A DNA stretch of 32,014 nucleotides from [Streptosporangium] indianense. GTDB lineage: Bacteria > Actinomycetota > Actinomycetes > Streptomycetales > Streptomycetaceae. This document shows, piece by piece, positions 14,703 through 21,214 of this stretch. A program made the position numbers and the translations under genes. The notes beneath the pieces were generated by a model, which saw only the letters and a list, made by a program, of their open reading frames with translations, had not been told where the DNA came from and ran no database searches. The DNA lies in contig NZ_JAKEIO010000088.1 in assembly GCF_021474405.1 (NCBI RefSeq), forward strand, positions 1 to 32,014. Direction: 5' to 3'. The number at the start of each line of letters is the position of its first letter. Position 1 is the stretch's first letter.

Positions 14703-14895
14703 CGCACGACCGATCCCTCTGCATCCATCGCAGAGATTCGCGCGACGCAAGCTGAATATGTTCATACGCAGGATCCAGGCGGACCCCGTTCGTCTGACAC
14801 CCCCGGTTCGGAGGCTGGGGACCCAGTTCGTACCTGGTACGGCGGCTGGGAGTCGGTTCTGCGGAAGACCTCCGACAAGTAACTGGAGCCATTGA
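14703..14895 (+). promoter_or_regulatory. structured leader between rpmJ and rpsM
   Basis: No gene is seen in these 193 nt. CTCTGC/GCAGAG (14717-14735) makes a small hairpin after rpmJ. Further on, CTGGGG (14815-14820) can pair with CCCAG (14822-14826), which can instead pair with CTGGG (14846-14850) around the short palindrome CGTACCTGGTACG (14829-14841). These alternatives lie about 40 nt before the rpsM ribosome-binding site (CTGGAG). Confidence 0.35.
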
Positions 14896-15276
14896 ATGGC
14901 ACGCGTTTCCGGTGTTGACATCCCGCGCGAAAAGCGCGTGGAGATCGCCCTCACCTACGTGTTCGGCATCGGCCGGACCCTCTCCCAGCAGACGCTGGCC
15001 GCCACCGGCGTGGACCCGAACACCCGTGTTCGGGACCTCTCCGAGGAGCAGCTGGTCGCGATCCGCGAGTACGTCGACAACAACATCAAGACCGAGGGTG
15101 ACCTCCGTCGCGAGATCCAGGCCGACATCCGCCGCAAGGTCGAGATCGGGACCTACCAGGGTCTGCGTCACCGTCGTGGTCTGCCCGTCCGCGGTCAGCG
15201 CACCAGCACCAACGCTCGTACCCGCAAGGGTCCGCGTCGCGCCATCGCCGGCAAGAAGAAGCCGGGCAAGAAGTAG
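14896..15276 (+). CDS. rpsM: 30S ribosomal protein S13
   Basis: S13 of 126 aa, a 30S head protein that contacts P-site tRNA and makes intersubunit bridges. The N-terminal MARVSGVDIPREKRVEIALT, the helix-two-turn-helix region (YVFGIGRTLSQQTLAATGVD), and the C-terminal GLPVRGQRTSTNARTRKGPR plus a Lys-rich tail are intact. It opens the alpha segment; the expected next genes are rpsK, rpsD, rpoA and rplQ, but rpsD is not present here. Confidence 0.98.
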   Translation: MARVSGVDIPREKRVEIALTYVFGIGRTLSQQTLAATGVDPNTRVRDLSEEQLVAIREYVDNNIKTEGDLRREIQADIRRKVEIGTYQGLRHRRGLPVRGQRTSTNARTRKGPRRAIAGKKKPGKK

Positions 15277-15340
15277 TCCACAGCGGATGCCTGTCCACGG
15301 TCTTCGCTGTAGGACCGACCACCTCCCGTAGGAGTTATAG

Positions 15341-15745
15341 ATGCCCCCCAAGGGTCGTCAGGGCGCTGCCAAGAAGGTGCGCCGCAAGGAAAAGAAGAAC
15401 GTCGCTCACGGCCACGCGCACATCAAGAGCACGTTCAACAACACGATCGTCTCGATCACGGACCCGTCCGGCAACGTGATCTCCTGGGCCTCCGCCGGCC
15501 ACGTCGGCTTCAAGGGCTCCCGGAAGTCCACGCCGTTCGCCGCGCAGATGGCCGCCGAGTCGGCTGCCCGCCGCGCCCAGGAGCACGGCATGCGCAAGGT
15601 CGACGTGTTCGTGAAGGGCCCGGGTTCCGGTCGTGAGACCGCGATCCGCTCCCTGCAGGCCACGGGCCTCGAGGTCGGCTCCATCCAGGACGTCACCCCG
15701 ACCCCCCACAACGGCTGCCGTCCGCCGAAGCGCCGCCGCGTCTGA
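15341..15745 (+). CDS. rpsK: 30S ribosomal protein S11
   Basis: S11 of 134 aa in the 30S platform. It starts MPPKGRQGAAKKVRRKEKKN and contains AHIKSTFNNTIVSITDPSGN and the C-terminal signature DVTPTPHNGCRPPKRRRV; the Asn-Gly pair in HNGC is the site of isoaspartate formation in E. coli S11. GGAG (15331-15334) is 6 nt before the ATG. Confidence 0.98.
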   Translation: MPPKGRQGAAKKVRRKEKKNVAHGHAHIKSTFNNTIVSITDPSGNVISWASAGHVGFKGSRKSTPFAAQMAAESAARRAQEHGMRKVDVFVKGPGSGRETAIRSLQATGLEVGSIQDVTPTPHNGCRPPKRRRV

Positions 15746-15776
15746 CGCGAGGCTGCTTCTCGCAGACCATGGTTCC

Positions 15777-15810
15777 GGGCGGTACGGCTCCGAAAAGGGC
15801 CGTATCGCCC
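15777..15810 (+). terminator. hairpin between rpsK and rpoA
   Basis: GGGCGGTACGGC (15777-15788) pairs with GCCGTATCGCCC (15799-15810), a 12-pair stem including one G-U, around the A-rich loop TCCGAAAAGG. No T-run follows. It may cause partial termination in the place where many bacteria have rpsD. Confidence 0.5.
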
Positions 15811-15899
15811 GTACCCTTGCAGTACCCGCGCTTTTCCCGGTGCGGTTTCCGTCGGGCGTCAAATAGCGGGCGTCCACGAAAGAAGGATCTGATCCACAC

Positions 15900-16922
15900 A
15901 TGCTGATCGCTCAGCGTCCCTCGTTGACCGAAGAGGTCGTCGACGAGTTCCGCTCCCGGTTCGTGATCGAGCCGCTGGAGCCGGGCTTCGGTTACACCCT
16001 CGGCAACTCCCTGCGCCGGACCCTCCTCTCCTCGATTCCGGGTGCGGCGGTCACGTCCATCCGCATCGACGGCGTGCTGCACGAGTTCACCACCGTGCCG
16101 GGCGTCAAGGAGGACGTCACCGACCTGATCCTCAACATCAAGCAGCTGGTCGTCTCCTCGGAGCACGACGAGCCGGTCGTGATGTACCTGCGCAAGCAGG
16201 GCCCGGGTCTGGTCACCGCCGCCGACATCGCGCCCCCGGCCGGTGTCGAGGTGCACAACCCCGACCTGGTCCTCGCCACGCTCAACGGCAAGGGCAAGCT
16301 GGAGATGGAGCTGACGGTCGAGCGCGGCCGCGGTTACGTCTCCGCCGTGCAGAACAAGCAGGTCGGCCAGGAGATCGGCCGGATCCCGGTCGACTCGATC
16401 TACTCGCCGGTGCTCAAGGTCACGTACAAGGTCGAGGCCACGCGTGTCGAGCAGCGGACCGACTTCGACAAGCTGATCGTCGACGTCGAGACCAAGCAGG
16501 CCATGCGCCCGCGTGACGCCATGGCGTCCGCCGGTAAGACCCTGGTCGAGCTGTTCGGTCTGGCCCGCGAGCTCAACATCGACGCCGAGGGCATCGACAT
16601 GGGCCCGTCCCCCACGGACGCCGCCCTGGCCGCCGACCTGGCGCTGCCGATCGAGGAGCTGGAGCTCACCGTTCGGTCGTACAACTGCCTCAAGCGCGAG
16701 GGCATCCACTCCGTGGGTGAGCTCGTCGCCCGTTCCGAGGCGGACCTGCTCGACATCCGCAACTTCGGTGCGAAGTCGATCGACGAGGTCAAGGCGAAGC
16801 TGGCGGGTATGGGCCTGGCGCTCAAGGACTCGCCTCCCGGGTTCGACCCGACCGCCGCTGCCGACGCGTTCGGTGCCGATGACGATGCTGACGCCGGTTT
16901 CGTGGAGACCGAGCAGTACTGA
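15900..16922 (+). CDS. rpoA: RNA polymerase alpha subunit
   Basis: Alpha subunit of 340 aa, which nucleates RNA polymerase assembly. The N-terminal dimerisation domain (residues about 1-230) has EPLEPGFGYTLGNSLRRTLL. The C-terminal DNA/activator-binding domain spans about 249-310 (YNCLKREGIHSVGELVARSE, then DIRNFGAKSIDEVK). An acidic Ala/Asp-rich tail ends GFVETEQY. The ribosome-binding site GAAGGA is about 12 nt from the ATG, a wide spacing. A gap of 154 nt with a hairpin separates it from rpsK, so part of its expression may be independent. Confidence 0.98.
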   Translation: MLIAQRPSLTEEVVDEFRSRFVIEPLEPGFGYTLGNSLRRTLLSSIPGAAVTSIRIDGVLHEFTTVPGVKEDVTDLILNIKQLVVSSEHDEPVVMYLRKQGPGLVTAADIAPPAGVEVHNPDLVLATLNGKGKLEMELTVERGRGYVSAVQNKQVGQEIGRIPVDSIYSPVLKVTYKVEATRVEQRTDFDKLIVDVETKQAMRPRDAMASAGKTLVELFGLARELNIDAEGIDMGPSPTDAALAADLALPIEELELTVRSYNCLKREGIHSVGELVARSEADLLDIRNFGAKSIDEVKAKLAGMGLALKDSPPGFDPTAAADAFGADDDADAGFVETEQY

Positions 16923-16947
16923 TTCGGCTGCCGGTCCGTCGGGGCTG

Positions 16948-16980
16948 GTCGCGCAGTTCCCCGCGTCCCTGACGGGGCGC
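16948..16980 (+). repeat. intergenic hairpin repeat, copy 2 (after rpoA)
   Basis: GTCGCGCAGTTCCCCGCG is followed by the hairpin GCGTCCCTGACGGGGCGC, a slightly diverged version with a T-G pair in the stem. A second stem, CCGGGCG/CGCCCGG (16989-17012), lies directly downstream, and CCCCGG/CCGGGG (17047-17070) precedes rplQ. Confidence 0.7.
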
Positions 16981-17091
16981 GGATCCTTCCGGGCGTCTGA
17001 AAGGGCGCCCGGATCTCTGACAGGCAACCGTCTGCTCAGATACTGACCCCGGTACCTGATACGGCCGGGGCAGACACCTAGGAGAAACACC

Positions 17092-17577
17092 ATGCCGAAG
17101 CCCACCAAGGGTGCCCGTCTGGGCGGCAGCGCCGCGCACGAGAAGCTGATGCTCGCGAACCTCGCGAAGTCGCTCTTCGAGCACGGTCGCATCACCACCA
17201 CCGAGGCGAAGGCCCGCCGTCTGCGGCCGTACGCCGAGCGTCTGGTCACCAAGGCGAAGAAGGGCGACCTTCACAACCGCCGTCAGGTTCTCCAGGTCAT
17301 CACGGACAAGAGCATCGTGCACACGCTCTTCACCGAGATCGGCCCGCGTTACGAGAACCGTCCGGGTGGCTACACCCGCATCACCAAGATCGGTAACCGC
17401 CGTGGCGACAACGCGCCCATGGCTGTCATCGAGCTGGTCGAGGCGCTGACGGTGGCGCAGGAGGCGACGGGCGAGGCCGAGGCCGCGACCAAGCGCGCCG
17501 CGAAGGACGCCGAGGCTGCCGAGGCCCAGGTCGACACGACCAAGGCCGAGGACGCCGAGGAGTCCAAGGACGCGTAA
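17092..17577 (+). CDS. rplQ: 50S ribosomal protein L17 with acidic C-terminal tail
   Basis: L17 of 161 aa. The conserved domain (residues 1-118) starts MPKPTKGARLGGSAAHEKLM and includes ITTTEAKARRLRPYAERLVT and GGYTRITKIGNRRGDNAPMA. A tail of about 40 residues follows, rich in Ala, Glu, Lys and Asp (EATGEAEAATKRAAKDAEAA), absent from E. coli L17 (127 aa). The ATG follows AGGAG by 7 nt. Copy 3 of the intergenic repeat and a classic terminator lie downstream. Confidence 0.97.
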   Translation: MPKPTKGARLGGSAAHEKLMLANLAKSLFEHGRITTTEAKARRLRPYAERLVTKAKKGDLHNRRQVLQVITDKSIVHTLFTEIGPRYENRPGGYTRITKIGNRRGDNAPMAVIELVEALTVAQEATGEAEAATKRAAKDAEAAEAQVDTTKAEDAEESKDA

Positions 17578-17625
17578 GCGTTCTGCCGGGGACTGTGCGC
17601 TTGCGGCCGCGGGTTCGTGGTGGCT

Positions 17626-17657
17626 CGTCGCGCAGTTCCCCGCGCCCCTGAGGGGCG
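17626..17657 (+). repeat. intergenic hairpin repeat, copy 3 (after rplQ)
   Basis: CGTCGCGCAGTTCCCCGCG runs into GCGCCCCTGAGGGGCG, a 7-pair stem with a tight loop. It is nearly identical to copies 1 and 4. It sits immediately before a separate Rho-independent terminator, so at least here it is not the only terminator candidate. Confidence 0.75.
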
Positions 17658-17660
17658 TTG

Positions 17661-17696
17661 GCGGGTCCGTTCCTTTTCAGGGACGGGCCCGCTTTT
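17661..17696 (+). terminator. Rho-independent terminator of the alpha/rplQ segment
   Basis: GCGGGTCCGTTCC (17661-17673) pairs with GGGACGGGCCCGC (17680-17692), a 13-pair stem with two G-U pairs and a TTTTCA loop, followed by TTTTGTGT. This is the most canonical terminator in the window. Only 22 nt separate the T-run from the truA start codon. Confidence 0.85.
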
Positions 17697-17718
17697 GTGT
17701 TGCTGAGAGGATCTGTAC

Positions 17719-18573
17719 GTGAGTGATGAAGCAGCAGCGGGTTACGTTCGTGTCCGGCTCGATCTGTCGTACGACGGGAGTGAGTTCTCCGGGTGGGCCA
17801 AGCAGGCCGGAGGGCGGCGGACCGTGCAGGGGGAGGTCGAGGACGCCCTGCGGACAGTGACGCGGTCGCGGGAGACGTACGAACTGACCGTCGCGGGACG
17901 CACCGACGCCGGGGTGCACGCACGGGGGCAGGTCGCCCACGTCGATCTGCCGCGTGAGGTGTGGGCCGAGCACCACCAGAAGCTGCTGAAGCGGCTCGCC
18001 GGCCGGCTGCCCCGGGACGTACGGGTCTGGGCCCTCAGGGAGGCGCCCAGCGGCTTCAACGCCCGCTTCTCGGCGGTCTGGCGGCGGTACGCGTACCGGG
18101 TCACCGACAATCCCGGGGGTGTCGACCCGCTGCTGCGCAACCACGTGCTGTGGCACGACTGGCCCCTGGACGTCGACGCCATGAACGAGGCCGCGCGGCG
18201 GCTGCTGGGCGAGCACGACTTCGCCGCCTACTGCAAGAAGCGGGAGGGGGCGACCACCATCCGCACGCTCCAGGAGCTGAGCCTGGTGCGCGGGGAGGAC
18301 GGCATCGTCACCGCGACCGTGCGGGCCGACGCCTTCTGCCACAACATGGTGCGCTCGCTCATCGGGGCGCTGCTGTTCGTCGGGGACGGGCACCGGCCCG
18401 CCGACTGGCCGGGCAAGGTGCTGGCCGCCGGTGTGCGCGACTCGGCCGTGCACGTCGTACGGCCGCACGGGCTGACGCTGGAGGAGGTCGGCTACCCGGC
18501 CGACGAACTGCTCGCCGCGCGCAGCAGGGAAGCGCGGAACAAGCGGTCGCTGCCGTCGGCCGGCTGCTGCTGA
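17719..18573 (+). CDS. truA: tRNA pseudouridine(38-40) synthase TruA
   Basis: TruA converts U38-U40 in the anticodon arm of tRNAs to pseudouridine. The 284-aa protein has the catalytic Asp in AGRTDAGVHARGQVAHVD (D63). Other family blocks are LSYDGSEFSGWAKQ near the N terminus and FCHNMVRSLIGALLFVG near the C terminus. The GTG at 17719 follows GAGAGG by about 9 nt. The gene lies directly after a strong terminator with little room for a promoter. It is convergent with the next gene, only 7 bp away. Confidence 0.95.
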   Translation: MSDEAAAGYVRVRLDLSYDGSEFSGWAKQAGGRRTVQGEVEDALRTVTRSRETYELTVAGRTDAGVHARGQVAHVDLPREVWAEHHQKLLKRLAGRLPRDVRVWALREAPSGFNARFSAVWRRYAYRVTDNPGGVDPLLRNHVLWHDWPLDVDAMNEAARRLLGEHDFAAYCKKREGATTIRTLQELSLVRGEDGIVTATVRADAFCHNMVRSLIGALLFVGDGHRPADWPGKVLAAGVRDSAVHVVRPHGLTLEEVGYPADELLAARSREARNKRSLPSAGCC

Positions 18574-18580
18574 CGTCCGG

Positions 18581-19447
18581 TCACTCGTCGGCCGCGGCCG
18601 AGGCCTGGGCCTCGCCGCGGCGGCGGATCTGGTTGAACGTGAACTGCTGGAGGTTGTCGCCCGTGGCGAACACCTCGGTGTCCTTCGTCGTCACGTCCTT
18701 GCCGCTGGTGAAGCCGGCGTTGGTGAAGTAGGCGTAGCGGCCGTAGGCGTTGCTCGTCGTGCGGCAGAAGCCGGATTCGCAGAAGGCCTTCACACCGCCG
18801 CCGGAGAGCGACTTGACGAAGCTCTTCTTGGTGGTCTGGCCCTTGGCCTTGGCGGCCTGCGCCTCGGTGTCGAAGACGGCCACGCCGACCGTCACCGCGA
18901 TGCCGTCCTTGACGTAGGTCACCCGTATCAGGCGGGTGCAGTCGTTGCCGGTGAGGATCTTGGCGAGGGTGCCGCCGGCCGCCGAGGCGCAGTTCCTCGT
19001 GTCGGCGGTGGGGCCCTTCTTGTAGACCGTCTCGCCGACGGTGAGCTGGGTGCCCGGGAAGAGCGTCTCCGGGCTGAGCGGGGCCTTGTCCTTCTTCGCG
19101 CTGGCGATGAAGTCCTTCGGGTCCAGCGGCGGCGGAGCGCTGGTCGGGGCGAAGGACGGCGCCGAGGCGGACTGGCTCGGGATCTCGGACGAGGGCAGCG
19201 AGGCCGGGTTGCCCTTGTTGTCTCCGCCTGCGGACACGACGGCCACCGCGACGGCGGTGCCGATCGCGACGGTGGCGAGCGCGCCGCCGCCGATCAGCAG
19301 CACCCGGCGTCGTTTGTGGCGGGCCTCGGAGGCCTCAGCGAGCGCTGCCCAGTCCGGAGACTGGCCGCCCCCGCCGTTCCAGGGCTGCTGCGACTGCGGT
19401 TTCCAGGGATCCCACTGGGACTGAGGTCCCCCCTGCCCAAAGCTCAT
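18581..19447 (-). CDS. membrane-anchored protein of unknown function (actinobacterial)
   Basis: A 288-aa protein: Gln/Trp/Gly-rich cytoplasmic N terminus (residues 1-45), one hydrophobic segment at about 49-73 preceded by KRRR, a Ser/Pro-rich linker, then a domain with four Cys (NCASA, NDCTR, FCES, FCRT) likely outside the cell. No catalytic motif is recognised. I recall similar proteins downstream of truA in other streptomycetes, without a known role. The start at 19447 (MSFGQGG) is chosen because TAAGAT lies exactly 7 nt upstream with no ribosome-binding site, as for leaderless mRNAs; an in-frame ATG at 19456 would fall within that box. Confidence 0.85.
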   Translation of the reverse strand: MSFGQGGPQSQWDPWKPQSQQPWNGGGGQSPDWAALAEASEARHKRRRVLLIGGGALATVAIGTAVAVAVVSAGGDNKGNPASLPSSEIPSQSASAPSFAPTSAPPPLDPKDFIASAKKDKAPLSPETLFPGTQLTVGETVYKKGPTADTRNCASAAGGTLAKILTGNDCTRLIRVTYVKDGIAVTVGVAVFDTEAQAAKAKGQTTKKSFVKSLSGGGVKAFCESGFCRTTSNAYGRYAYFTNAGFTSGKDVTTKDTEVFATGDNLQQFTFNQIRRRGEAQASAAADE

Positions 19448-19454
19448 GGGGCGC

Positions 19455-19460
19455 ATCTTA
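19455..19460 (-). promoter_or_regulatory. -10 box of a predicted leaderless promoter
   Basis: On the minus strand TAAGAT is followed by 7 nt (GCGCCCC) and the ATG at 19447, so transcription should begin at or next to the start codon. Faces the similar box at 19509-19514 on the other strand. Confidence 0.55.
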
Positions 19461-19508
19461 GACGGGACAAGGGGCGTGCTGGTCCGCCCGGTTGGGCACC
19501 GGAGCCCC

Positions 19509-19514
19509 TAGCGT
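19509..19514 (+). promoter_or_regulatory. -10 box of a predicted leaderless promoter
   Basis: TAGCGT, then 7 nt (TCCTCCC), then the ATG at 19522. There is no clear -35 hexamer. The divergent box on the minus strand is 48 bp away. Confidence 0.5.
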
Positions 19515-19521
19515 TCCTCCC

Positions 19522-19833
19522 ATGCGCACGGGCAAAGGCGACATCTGCGGGTGGTTGGGGCGACTGCTGCCGGCTGTGGTGCTGCTGGGGTGTCTGCTGT
19601 CCTGGCCGGTCCTCACGGCCGGGCTGTGGCCGTCGGTCGTGGTGGGGGCGCTGGGGGCGTTCCGTCGTCCACGCCGGGGTGGATCCGTGCTGCGGTGGTG
19701 CGCCGCGGTCGCGGTGGACGTGGTCGTGTTGTCGGTGTTCCCGTATGCAAGAGCACCGCGGCGGCGGACGCTGCGGAGGGTCGTCACGCTCTGTGCCGCC
19801 GTGTACGTGTCGGTGACCGAGCGGCTGCGGTGA
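19522..19833 (+). CDS. small hydrophobic protein of unknown function
   Basis: A 103-aa protein with two or three hydrophobic stretches (LLPAVVLLGCLLSWPVLTAG; WPSVVVGALGAF; WCAAVAVDVVVLSVF) separated by Arg-rich loops (RRPRRGG; RAPRRRTLRR), which follows the positive-inside pattern of a small membrane protein. No family recognised. The frame is open upstream from a TTG at 19492, but the ATG at 19522 has a TAGCGT box 7 nt before it and no Shine-Dalgarno, so a leaderless start is preferred. Divergent from the 19447 gene. It could conceivably be non-coding; moderate confidence. Confidence 0.55.
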   Translation: MRTGKGDICGWLGRLLPAVVLLGCLLSWPVLTAGLWPSVVVGALGAFRRPRRGGSVLRWCAAVAVDVVVLSVFPYARAPRRRTLRRVVTLCAAVYVSVTERLR

Positions 19834-19842
19834 TACCGCGTT

Positions 19843-19871
19843 TTGACCCTTGTGGTGAGCCCCGGTATTCT
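19843..19871 (+). promoter_or_regulatory. strong promoter of rplM-rpsI
   Basis: TTGACC (19843-19848), 17-nt spacer, TATTCT (19866-19871): the best housekeeping-type promoter in the window. Transcription would start near 19878, leaving a leader of about 170 nt before rplM. That leader (19878-20050) contains no evident gene. Confidence 0.7.
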
Positions 19872-20050
19872 GCTTGTTCGTTGTGTATTGGCTTGCTCAT
19901 TCTCACGGGACGGGCCCTTACACCGGTCCACCGGGCCGATGACCAGCGACCCCACGTACGCGGTATGCGTCGCCGCAGTGCGGTCCAGGCTGTCGTGATC
20001 GTTTCGGTGACCAGTTATGGACCATTCACTCGAAGCGAAGGCTACGAACC

Positions 20051-20494
20051 GTGCGTACGTACAGCCCCAAGCCCGGCGATGTGACGCGCCAGTGGCACGT
20101 CATCGACGCTCAGGACGTTGTCCTGGGTCGTCTCGCCACCACTGCCGCGACGCTCCTCCGCGGCAAGCACAAGCCGATCTACGCCCCCCACGTCGACGCT
20201 GGTGACTTCGTCATCATCATCAACGCGGACAAGGTGCACCTGTCCGGCAACAAGCGGACCCAGAAGATGGCGTACCGCCACTCCGGCTACCCGGGTGGTC
20301 TGCGCTCCGTCCGTTACGACGAGCTGCTCGACAAGAACCCCGAGAAGGCCATCGAGAAGGCCGTCAAGGGCATGCTCCCCAAGAACACGCTGGGCCGTCA
20401 GATGCTCTCGAAGCTGAAGGTCTACAAGGGTGACCAGCACCCGCACGGCGCGCAGCAGCCGCAGCCGTACGAGATCACCCAGGTCGCGCAGTAA
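20051..20494 (+). CDS. rplM: 50S ribosomal protein L13
   Basis: L13 of 147 aa, an early 50S assembly protein. GTG start at 20051 (MRTYSPKPGDVTRQWHVIDA); family signature LRGKHKPIYAPHVDAGDFVI, then KLKVYKGDQHPHGAQQPQPY near the C terminus. GAAGG lies about 9 nt upstream. It forms a two-gene unit with rpsI, as in most bacteria, with its own strong promoter. Confidence 0.98.
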   Translation: MRTYSPKPGDVTRQWHVIDAQDVVLGRLATTAATLLRGKHKPIYAPHVDAGDFVIIINADKVHLSGNKRTQKMAYRHSGYPGGLRSVRYDELLDKNPEKAIEKAVKGMLPKNTLGRQMLSKLKVYKGDQHPHGAQQPQPYEITQVAQ

Positions 20495-20536
20495 GTCCGG
20501 CCACCCCCTAAGACTGAACAGAATCTGAGGAGAATC

Positions 20537-21049
20537 GTGGCCGAGACCACTGCCGAGCAGCCGCTCGAAGAGCTTGACATCGACAGCTACACCACCGAGT
20601 CCGAGGTCCCCGTCGAGGGTGAGTACACCTCGGAGTCCATGGCCTCCCGCTTCGGTGAGCCCCAGCCGGCCGCCGGCCTGGGCCGTCGCAAGAACGCCAT
20701 CGCCCGCGTCCGGATCGTCCCGGGCACCGGCAAGTGGAAGATCAACGGTCGCACCCTCGAGGACTACTTCCCGAACAAGGTGCACCAGCAGGAAGTCAAC
20801 GAGCCGTTCAAGGTTCTCGAGCTCGAGGGCCGCTACGACGTCATCGCCCGCATCGCCGGTGGCGGTGTCTCCGGCCAGGCCGGTGCGCTGCGTCTCGGTG
20901 TCGCCCGTGCGCTGAACGAGGCGGACGTCGACAACAACCGCGGCCCGCTGAAGAAGGCCGGCTTCCTCAAGCGCGACGACCGTGCGGTCGAGCGCAAGAA
21001 GGCCGGTCTGAAGAAGGCCCGCAAGGCGCCGCAGTACAGCAAGCGCTAA
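20537..21049 (+). CDS. rpsI: 30S ribosomal protein S9 with acidic N-terminal extension
   Basis: S9 of 170 aa, about 40 residues longer than E. coli S9 (130 aa). The extra N terminus (residues 1-48) is acidic (EQPLEELDIDSYTTESEVPV). The conserved domain begins GLGRRKNAIARVRIVPGTGK and ends with the tail KARKAPQYSKR, whose terminal Arg contacts P-site tRNA. GTG start with AGGAGA 6 nt before it. A strong terminator follows. Confidence 0.98.
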   Translation: MAETTAEQPLEELDIDSYTTESEVPVEGEYTSESMASRFGEPQPAAGLGRRKNAIARVRIVPGTGKWKINGRTLEDYFPNKVHQQEVNEPFKVLELEGRYDVIARIAGGGVSGQAGALRLGVARALNEADVDNNRGPLKKAGFLKRDDRAVERKKAGLKKARKAPQYSKR

Positions 21050-21086
21050 TCGCGACGCCCGTCCTCGCGACTGGCTTCGCCTCGAT

Positions 21087-21125
21087 CGCCCCGGCGGCAC
21101 GGTTGTGCTGCCGGGGCGGTTCGTT
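21087..21125 (+). terminator. terminator after rpsI
   Basis: CGCCCCGGCGGCAC (21087-21100) pairs with GTGCTGCCGGGGCG (21105-21118), 14 pairs with one G-U and a GGTT loop, followed by GTTCGTTT. A clear Rho-independent-type terminator for rplM-rpsI. Confidence 0.8.
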
Positions 21126-21214
21126 TACACAACCCCTACCGGTCCCGGACAGTCTCAGGGAAGGTACGCGGGAATGTGAGCCGCATTCTCTTCAGCAATA
21201 CGGAGGACACCACT

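Noticed and set aside
21176..21214. Upstream GTG start for glmM at 21176
   Set aside because: It would place the ribosome-binding site GGAGGAC inside the gene; the GTG at 21215 gives the family N terminus MGRLFGTDGVRG.
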